A DNA stretch of 11,008 nt, from the NCBI GenBank assembly GCA_900557045.1, contig USQY01000052.1, positions 1-11,008 of the forward strand, written 5' to 3'. Positions within the stretch are counted from its first letter, which is position 1. The number at the start of each line of letters is the position of its first letter. The notes under the pieces are model-generated. The model was not told the origin of the DNA, ran no database searches, and saw only the letters and a program-made list of their open reading frames with translations. Of the stretch, positions 6,081-11,008 are shown in pieces. Made by a program: the position numbers and the translations under genes. The DNA comes from an uncultured Clostridium sp. GTDB taxonomy: Bacteria > Bacillota > Clostridia > TANB77 > CAG-508.

Positions 6081-6139
6081 TGATAATAAAAAAACAATAA
6101 TACAAGATTTACTTGTAAAAAAATAAGGAGAAGGCAGAA

Positions 6140-6388
6140 ATGTTCGTAACAATAATAACAATTATATTATTAACTATTGCTTTTACTTTATGGGCGATTA
6201 TATATGGTGGAAGTCAAAATGTATCAGGTACAGAACAAGTGTTTGATGATGAAGAAGAACAAGAATATATAAAAGAATGGAACTTAAAACACGAGAAAAA
6301 ATTAAATGAAAAACTACTACGAAAAATAAATAGAAAAACAAAAAGAAAACAACTGATAAAAAAATTGAGGTGGATACTATGGCACTAG
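6140..6388 (+). CDS. Small membrane-anchored protein, unknown
   Basis: 82 aa, ATG 6140 after AAGGAGAAGG (6125-6134). The N-terminus is one membrane segment (M-F-V-T-I-I-T-I-I-L-L-T-I-A-F-T-L-W, residues 1-24). An acidic patch D-D-E-E-E-Q-E-Y follows and then a strongly basic helical C-terminal half rich in Lys/Arg, likely on the cytoplasmic side. Small single-pass proteins with a 'DEEQ.EY' motif are common in phages and conjugative elements, but this one cannot be assigned. It overlaps the next ORF by 10 bases, implying coupled translation. Confidence 0.68.
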   Translation: MFVTIITIILLTIAFTLWAIIYGGSQNVSGTEQVFDDEEEQEYIKEWNLKHEKKLNEKLLRKINRKTKRKQLIKKLRWILWH

Positions 6389-6633
6389 AAAAATATTATA
6401 GAAAACTAAAAGGGAAAAAATTAGATGAAGAATACATAAATGAGATAAAGGATACTATAAAACTAACTAAAGAGCAAATACAAGCATATAAAATACTAAC
6501 TACCTATAAATTATCTAAAGAGTTAGAACTTTATGATAATTATGATGAACTTTTTGAAAATTATTTTTGGATTTTGGTAGCAACAATTGATGAAAACTCT
6601 ATTTTTGAGTATGTAAGGATACATTGTAAATAA
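6379..6633 (+). CDS. Small cytoplasmic protein, unknown
   Basis: 84 aa. I choose ATG 6379 (M-A-L-E-K-Y-Y) because GAGGTGG (6367-6373) sits 5 bases before it; a GTG at 6370 lies inside that ribosome binding site. The start overlaps the end of the preceding gene by 10 bases. The protein is helical and charged (L-T-K-E-Q-I-Q-A-Y-K-I-L-T-T-Y-K-L) with an aromatic patch Y-D-E-L-F-E-N-Y-F-W near the C-terminus; no signal peptide, no known motif. Confidence 0.68.
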   Translation: MALEKYYRKLKGKKLDEEYINEIKDTIKLTKEQIQAYKILTTYKLSKELELYDNYDELFENYFWILVATIDENSIFEYVRIHCK

Positions 6634-6639
6634 CAGCAA

Positions 6640-6676
6640 AAAATCGACGCACGAGAATCGATTTTAAGGCGTTTTT
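6640..6676 (+). terminator. Weak terminator-like hairpin after the small ORFs
   Basis: AAAATCGA (6640-6647) pairs with TCGATTTT (6658-6665), loop of 10. AAGGCG then T5 (6672-6676) follows. The gap between stem and T run makes it weak; an alternative pairing of GACGC (6646-6650) with GCGTT (6669-6673) would bring a stem next to the T run. Confidence 0.45.
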
Positions 6677-6696
6677 AAATTTTAGGTATATAGTTT
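6656..6696 (+). repeat. 41-bp sequence shared with 9342-9382
   Basis: Ungapped alignment of 6656-6696 with 9342-9382 gives 32 identical of 41 positions, with a shared core ATTTTAAG-x-C-x-TTTTTA and a shared end ATATAGTTT. Each copy follows a small-ORF module (6633 and 9313 stops). Confidence 0.45.
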
Positions 6697-6728
6697 GTTG
6701 TCTGAAAATATAGTTAAAATCTGTATTT

Positions 6729-6738
6729 TCCGCTTCTA
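6729..6738 (+). repeat. Repeat copy R4 (TCCGCTTCTA)
   Basis: Fourth copy, upstream of the recombinase unit. The hexamers TAGTTA (6711-6716) and TAACTA (6737-6742) are inverted around it, the right one again starting at the end of TCCGCTTCT, although the centre here is longer than at R1 and R3. Confidence 0.6.
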
Positions 6739-6800
6739 ACTAAAATTTTCTAAAATGAATCACATAAGATGAAAAATTCTTATATAAAATTTAATAATTT

Positions 6801-6840
6801 GTCAAAGGTCTATATAAAAATTATAGACCTTTGACTTTTT
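6801..6840 (+). terminator. Strong Rho-independent terminator upstream of the recombinases
   Basis: A perfect 14-bp stem, GTCAAAGGTCTATA (6801-6814) with TATAGACCTTTGAC (6822-6835), 7-base loop, T5 at 6836-6840. No ORF ends close before it, so it either ends readthrough from the 6140-6633 genes or acts as an attenuator about 100 bases before the first recombinase. Confidence 0.9.
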
Positions 6841-6937
6841 CAAAAATAAAACTTAAAATCATCTCAACAAGAAAATACAAAATCTTCGATTTTGCCTATG
6901 AGCAATTTGATGATGAGAATTTGAGGAGGTCTTAATT
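6841..6937 (+). promoter_or_regulatory. Leader of the recombinase unit
   Basis: Contains a 7-bp hairpin CAAAATC-TTC-GATTTTG (6878-6894) and the ribosome binding site GAGGAGG (6923-6929) for GTG 6938. I see no convincing -35/-10 pair between the terminator and the start. Confidence 0.35.
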
Positions 6938-7959
6938 GTGAAGTATTCAATTTATCAAGAACAAAACCCAGAGTTTTTAAATAACTATTTCAATTATAAG
7001 AAATGTATTGAGCATTGTTCTAATACAACAGTAAGAGAAGATTATTTCGATATAAGAACTTTCTTCAGATACTTAAGTTCAAGGAGCAAAATCCAAAAGA
7101 ATTTAATATAGATGATTTTAAACAATTATCAATAAAAGATATAACTATTGATGATATGAATAATTTAATAGAAAAAGACATAGATGATTTCTTATTCTTT
7201 TTAAGGTACGAGTTAAATAATACACCTAAAACCAGAAATAAGAAATTAGCATCATTAAGAGGATTATTTAAATTTCTAACAATAAACAATCATATTAATA
7301 ATGATCCTACTAGAAATCATAAATCAACTAATACTGGTAAACGATTACCAAAATACTTAAACTTATCACAAAGTAAAACAATGCTTTCTAAAATAATAAC
7401 ATCAGAGCAACGAAATAAAATTAGAAATTATGCAATAGTATGTGTATTTCTTAATTGTGGTATTAGATTATCAGAACTTGTTAATATAGATTTAACAGAT
7501 ATAAAGTTTGATGAAAGAACTCTTAAAGTATGTGGTAAAGGTAATAAAGAAAGAATGCTATATCTTAATGATGCAACTAACGAAGCTATATTAAAATACC
7601 TAGAAGTTAGACCTAAACTAGATAAATCATATACAGATTATAACGCTTTATTTTTAAGCGAACGAAATAAACGAATAGCTAGACGAAGTGTTCAAGATAT
7701 AGTAGAAAAAGAGTTATATCTTACTTTTAATGATAAAGAAGCGGGATTTCATACACATACATTAAGACATACTTGTGCTACTTTACTATATAACGAAGGT
7801 AATGCAGACATATTGATAACACAAAAGATATTAGGACACGAGAGTCTATCGTCAACGGAAATATACACTCATATTAATGATGTAAAACTAAAAGATATAA
7901 TGCAAAACTATGGTGTATCAAGTTTAATTGAAAAGGAGAATGAGAAAAATGGAAAATAA
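6938..7959 (+). pseudogene. Tyrosine recombinase 1 (XerC/D-like), one-base frameshift
   Basis: Full gene begins at GTG 6938, 8 bases after GAGGAGG. The first frame gives V-K-Y-S-I-Y-Q-E-Q-N-P-E-F-L-N-N-Y and D-Y-F-D-I-R-T-F-F-R-Y-L, the typical core-binding N-terminus, then hits TAG at 7109-7111. The continuation (F-K-E-Q-N-P-K-E-F-N) is in another frame from 7078, so one base (an A in TTAAAG) is missing near 7074-7077. Restored, the protein is 340 aa, normal for XerC/D/integrase types. Catalytic residues are all present in restored numbering: R177 (G-I-R-L-S-E-L), K201, H274-x-x-R277, H301 and Tyr310 (E-I-Y-T-H). It would cut and rejoin DNA through the Tyr. The open part from ATG 7156 lacks a good ribosome binding site and most of the N-terminal domain. 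Its end overlaps the next gene by 11 bases. Real decay and assembly error are both possible. Confidence 0.88.
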
Positions 7960-8933
7960 CTATCCAGATTTTATAAATGAATTTATATATTATGTACTAG
8001 GTATAAAAAACTTGTCTAAAGGATATATAGAAACAACTATACATACTATAATGCAATTTTTAACTTTTCTTAATGAAATGAAATATGGTAATAGATATAC
8101 TGATATAAATAAAATGACTTTAAATGATATTAGAGGAGTAATAAATAGTGATATTATAAACTTTATATACTTCTTATCTGAGAATAACTACGAAGAAGCT
8201 ACTATAAGTCTAAAAACCAAACAATTAAAGCTCTTCTTCGAATATCTATACAATATTAAACACAATATATTTAAAGAGCCATTTAAAACTATTAAAACAA
8301 TTAGTAATAAATATGAGAAAATACCTAACTATTTATCATATGCGGAAGCAAAAAAACTTCAAGATGTCTATTCTAATTCTTCAAATAAATATGATATCAG
8401 AGATAATGCTATAATTCATTTATTTCTGCATTGTGGACTTCGTAGAGCAGAACTTATTAACTTAAAAATAAATGATCTTAAATTTGATAATAATACATTT
8501 ACAATACTAGGAAAAGGGAATAAGGAGAGAACAGGTTATCTAGATAGTTCAACTAAAGATGCAATTTCAAAATATTTAAGTATAAGAGATGAATTTAAAC
8601 CAATAAAAAAATATGAACAATACTTATTCATTAGTAGAAATTTAGAGCCTTTACGACCAGAATCTGTAAGAAAATTGATAAAAAAAAGCATATTCTAAAA
8701 TTGATTTAGATACTAAAAAATATTCAACACATACATTAAGACATACCTGTGCAACACTCTTATATAGAAATGGTACTAATATTAGAACTATTCAAGAGTT
8801 ACTTGGACATTCAACAATTGAAGTAACTAAAATATATACTCATACTTATGATCCTAAAGTAGAAAAAACTATGTATGAACATCCATTAGCAAAATACAAA
8901 ATGAGTGATGCTATGGAGTATTGTGTAGCTTAA
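7949..8933 (+). pseudogene. Tyrosine recombinase 2 (XerC/D-like), frameshift in a poly-A run
   Basis: ATG 7949 lies about 10 bases after AAAGGAG (7932-7938) and overlaps the first recombinase by 11 bases, so translation is coupled. The first frame runs to TAA 8696-8698 and includes R165 (C-G-L-R-R-A-E-L) and K189 (G-K-G-N-K-E-R). The rest of the catalytic domain continues in another frame from GCA 8688: H261-T-L-R264, H287 (L-L-G-H-S-T) and Tyr296 (K-I-Y-T-H), ending at TAA 8931-8933. One extra A in the A8 run (8680-8687) explains it; the restored protein is 327 aa. As it stands the product lacks the Tyr and would be inactive. Slippage at A8 by polymerase could restore some full-length protein. 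Two tandem recombinases recall the bipartite and trio recombinase modules and Tn554 TnpA/TnpB. Confidence 0.88.
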
Positions 8934-8944
8934 TATAAATAAAA

Positions 8945-8954
8945 TAGAAGCGGA
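8945..8954 (-). repeat. Repeat copy R5, inverted (TAGAAGCGGA)
   Basis: Exact reverse complement of TCCGCTTCTA, in opposite orientation to R1-R4, just after recombinase 2. It overlaps the start of the GGAGGGGAG ribosome binding site of the 8966 gene, so its presence may partly reflect that function. Confidence 0.55.
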
Positions 8955-8965
8955 GGGGAGTAGAA

Positions 8966-9313
8966 ATGGTGGATTCAGCAAATTCAAAAGCAACTTTTGA
9001 TTTAAAAAAGGTTCAACCTGTTACATTAAGTTTATTAAATGGACAAGTTGATATTATATTAAGAGCATTAGAATTATATGGCTATAACCTAGAATTTATG
9101 CTTAATACTAATGGAGAATCAATTTCTAATAAAGAAAAAGATAAGAAACTAATGATGCTTAAATTTACATATGAACAGGTTTTAGCAACACAAGCTGAAC
9201 AAGTAAATGGTAAGGCTAATAATATGGATAATATATCAGATTTTGGTAAATTACTACTAAAAGACACAGAAATGATAAATTTTGCTGACGAAAAGAAATT
9301 TAAAGCTATATAA
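8966..9313 (+). CDS. Small protein downstream of the recombinases, unknown
   Basis: 115 aa, ATG 8966 after GGAGGGGAG (8952-8960). No signal peptide, no membrane segment. The N-terminal half is P-V-T-L-S-L-L-N-G-Q-V-D-I-I-L-R-A-L-E-L-Y-G, amphipathic and helix-prone; the middle is Lys/Glu-rich; the C-terminus is acidic. It is 32 bases after recombinase 2 and on the same strand, the position of the small third gene (tnpC) behind tnpA-tnpB in Tn554-like elements. I see no sequence likeness that would prove that role, so this rests on context only. Its ribosome binding site overlaps the inverted motif copy R5, so recombination there would change its expression. Confidence 0.7.
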   Translation: MVDSANSKATFDLKKVQPVTLSLLNGQVDIILRALELYGYNLEFMLNTNGESISNKEKDKKLMMLKFTYEQVLATQAEQVNGKANNMDNISDFGKLLLKDTEMINFADEKKFKAI

Positions 9314-9341
9314 TAAAAAATATTATTTTATTTAGCTCTAA

Positions 9342-9382
9342 AATCAATTTTAAGCCATTTTTATTTTTAATCAATATAGTTT
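9342..9382 (+). repeat. Second copy of the 41-bp shared sequence
   Basis: Partner of 6656-6696 (32/41 identical, no gaps). It begins 28 bases after the stop of the 8966 gene. Confidence 0.45.
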
Positions 9383-9411
9383 TATACCTTAATTTTACTG
9401 ATTTTTGGCAC

Positions 9412-9449
9412 AAAAAAAGAGCTAGACTGAAATTAATCAATCTAGCTCT
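9412..9449 (-). terminator. Rho-independent terminator of the lysis genes
   Basis: Read on the minus strand: a 9-bp perfect stem AGAGCTAGA/TCTAGCTCT (9418-9449) extended by four more pairs including one G-T, 6-base loop, then T7 (9412-9418). It ends the transcript of the C39-like peptidase gene, 48 bases after its stop. Confidence 0.9.
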
Positions 9450-9496
9450 AATATCTTTCATAACTGCTAATAAACTAATGAGATTATATCATATGA

Positions 9497-10912
9497 TTAT
9501 ATCTTTTTGCAATAGTCTAAGCATATCCATCCACTATTGGTTAAGCCCCAGTTATTTTTTACTTTTGTAACTGTGCAAACTACATCTTTTCTATATCCAG
9601 AAAATTCTCCGCCTAACCTTCTGTTTTGCTGTCTTGCATTTGCAGATAATTGCTTGTAGCTTTTTCTAGCATATTTTGTTCCAGCTCCCCTTCTTACATT
9701 TAAATTAGATGTTACTTTATATTTTCCTGTAGTATAGCTGCGAGATTTAGTTGTAGTAGACTTTTTCTTGCTAGGCATATAACTTGTTAAATAATCGCTA
9801 CAAATCCATCTGTTAGTTCCTATTTCTGACCAGTTGCCATTTGTTGAATATATTGTTACTTGTGTTCCATTTGCTATTGCTCCAACTTTCTTTCCGTTAG
9901 GAGTATATCTTACATTTAATCCACCATTTGCTTTAACATACATTATTGTATTGGTATTTGTACTTGGAACATAGTTGTTTGTTGGTACATATGTATTTGT
10001 TATTACTGGTTTTGTATTGTTTGTTGGTACATTTTCATCGTGAGCATATGCAAAGAATCTAGTATAGTTCGCATATCTTCTAAAGTTATCTATTGAACAA
10101 TATACAGTATTTCCTGAAACTGTTACTTTTCCTCTTCTGGTAGATGTTTCAAATTTACCACTATATAAGTATGGATCATATATTTTTAATGTATCTCCAT
10201 CGATTCCTACTATTAATATTAAATGTCCTCCTGTTGTGAATAAACCATTAGCACAACTTGCAGCTACATAATGATTATTTTTTAATAATTCTACTGCTCT
10301 GTCTAAGTTGTATGTTTCTTCGTAAGCAATATCAAATTCATCTGCTACTGCTCTAAATGCACTTAAATATGTTCCGTTGTTTGAACTTCTATAGCCATAT
10401 TTTACAAATAAACTACACATAGTATCTGGTGTTATTGCTCCTTTTGTTGCTGTTACAATCATTGAAGCACAGGTTGGAGCACAACCACTTGAGCCAATAG
10501 TTTGTGAACCATTTCCACAACTTGTGTATGGTTTATTTGCCCATCTTGAATCTAGTTGAGAATAATATGTTAGTCCTTTGTAATCGCCTAGTTCAACATT
10601 CCAAGATTCAGCTTTAGCACCCTCGTAAGCTATCTCGCCTTGTAATTCAAAGCCCTCGCTTTCTACATCTTGCTCAACTGCATTTTCTTGTTCTTCTGTT
10701 TGTTCGTGTATTTCTGTACTTGGCAAGGCTTCAACTTGTTCATCTGTCATTTCATATGTATTTATTGCATCCACTATTGTGTCTACTGCTTCATTTACTT
10801 TGTCTTTGTCTATTTTTCCTGTTTCTGTATAATTTACATATACACCAAATAAAATAGCAGTAGCTGTTAATATTTCTACCGCTATTGTTAATATTTTGTT
10901 TTTGTTTTTCAT
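9497..10912 (-). CDS. C39-like peptidase with two SH3 domains (lysin-type cell wall enzyme)
   Basis: 471 aa; ATG at 10912 follows AAGGAGGG (complement 10921-10928). Residues 7-26 form an N-terminal membrane segment or signal. An acidic, Glu/Gln-rich spacer runs to about residue 90. The peptidase_C39_2-type domain spans about 112-290: Y-Y-S-Q-L-D-S-R-W, then S-S-G-C-A-P-T-C-A-S-M with nucleophile Cys144, G-G-H-L-I-L-I-V-G with His230, and I-Y-D-P-Y with Asp246, the expected C-H-D set. An Asn/Thr/Pro linker (about 295-322) leads to two SH3-like repeats (about 323-375 and 396-470), each with G-L-N-V-R or N-L-N-V-R followed by a W-I-C strand; such domains bind peptidoglycan. The expected job is peptidoglycan or cell-wall peptide cleavage in phage lysis or conjugative transfer. 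The upstream coiled-coil gene fits a holin/lysin pair. Confidence 0.88.
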   Translation of the reverse strand: MKNKNKILTIAVEILTATAILFGVYVNYTETGKIDKDKVNEAVDTIVDAINTYEMTDEQVEALPSTEIHEQTEEQENAVEQDVESEGFELQGEIAYEGAKAESWNVELGDYKGLTYYSQLDSRWANKPYTSCGNGSQTIGSSGCAPTCASMIVTATKGAITPDTMCSLFVKYGYRSSNNGTYLSAFRAVADEFDIAYEETYNLDRAVELLKNNHYVAASCANGLFTTGGHLILIVGIDGDTLKIYDPYLYSGKFETSTRRGKVTVSGNTVYCSIDNFRRYANYTRFFAYAHDENVPTNNTKPVITNTYVPTNNYVPSTNTNTIMYVKANGGLNVRYTPNGKKVGAIANGTQVTIYSTNGNWSEIGTNRWICSDYLTSYMPSKKKSTTTKSRSYTTGKYKVTSNLNVRRGAGTKYARKSYKQLSANARQQNRRLGGEFSGYRKDVVCTVTKVKNNWGLTNSGWICLDYCKKI

Positions 10913-10926
10913 TCTTATTGCCCTCC

Positions 10927-11008
10927 TTACTTTTCTAAATCAGTAATTCTATGATTTATTACTTTTATTTGTTCCTCTATAACTGGAACTCTTTGAGCAA
11001 AATTATTA
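10927..11008 (-). CDS. 3' end of a small coiled-coil gene beside the lysin (partial)
   Basis: Enters from the right edge; the last 26 codons before TAA (complement 10927-10929) read V-P-V-I-E-E-Q-I-K-V-I-N-H-R-I-T-D-L-E-K at their end. The pattern 'E-x-x-V/I-K-V-x-N-H-R-I-x-D-L-E-K' is typical of XhlA-like or similar coiled-coil proteins encoded next to phage holins and lysins; that match is from memory. The stop lies 14 bases before the lysin start, and the lysin's ribosome binding site directly follows or overlaps it, so the two are cotranscribed. Confidence 0.65.
   Translation of the reverse strand, partial: NNFAQRVPVIEEQIKVINHRITDLEK

Noticed and set aside
7065..7289. Minus-strand 74-aa ORF, and a similar one at 9082-9267
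   Set aside because: Both are antisense to supported genes (recombinase 1; the 115-aa protein) and have no start signals.
7737..7744. Sixth copy of the repeat core (AGAAGCGG) inside recombinase 1
   Set aside because: Only eight bases match and it encodes conserved residues just before the HxxR box, so it is best explained as coding sequence; still noted as a caveat for the repeat count.
8676..8698. Programmed -1 ribosomal frameshifting at the A8 run of recombinase 2
   Set aside because: The downstream frame is +1 (or -2) relative to the upstream frame, so a standard -1 slip at A-AAA-AAG would not join the parts; indel or transcriptional slippage fits better.
10670..10852. Plus-strand Cys/Phe-rich 60-aa ORF
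   Set aside because: Antisense to the Glu-rich spacer of the lysin; its odd composition is the complement of Glu/Gln/Thr codons.

Overview
The window is strongly AT-rich, uses A/T-ending codons and has strong purine-rich ribosome binding sites (AAGGAGG type). Protein families and codon use point to a low-GC Firmicute, most likely a gut Clostridia relative. No rRNA, tRNA or core metabolic gene is present. The content is accessory: decayed genes, a small operon of odd proteins, a sigma-factor-like gene, a probable structured RNA, a pair of tyrosine recombinases and a phage-type lysis module.

Layout. 21-1097 encodes a lipoprotein of unknown function. 1126-1410 is a tiny transcription unit: two tandem 11-bp repeats, a near-consensus promoter, a 46-aa ORF and a bidirectional terminator. 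1409-1890 is a graveyard with a minus-strand Xre-type regulator that lacks a clean start and a plus-strand fragment resembling the N-terminus of a YhcG/DUF1016 protein. 1955-4573 is a three-gene operon: a possible ADP-ribosyltransferase-fold protein, an unknown protein cut by an in-frame stop, and a cytoplasmic S41-type peptidase. 4590-5057 holds two hairpin leaders; the second sequesters the ribosome binding site of a 205-aa sigma-70 region-4-like protein (5058-5675). 5676-6139 carries no convincing protein gene but is rich in nested helices and is called a candidate structured RNA. Two small overlapping ORFs follow (6140-6633). 6938-8933 encodes two translationally coupled tyrosine recombinases, both with complete R-K-HxxR-H-Y residues and both carrying a one-base frameshift; a 115-aa unknown protein follows (8966-9313). 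On the minus strand, 9497-11008 holds a C39-like peptidase with two SH3 domains and the 3' end of a coiled-coil gene like those beside phage holins.

What ties it together: the 9-mer TCCGCTTCT occurs at five intergenic spots (1912, 4578, 4815, 6729, and inverted at 8946), four of them with a following A. These spots mark module boundaries and surround the recombinases. The most interesting reading is a modular mobile element in which a tandem recombinase pair (plus a small third protein) acts on a short repeated core; the alternative is a promoter element read by the element's own sigma-like protein. Neither is proven here. Both recombinases and the 2875 gene are broken in this copy (or the assembly has indels), so the element may be decaying.
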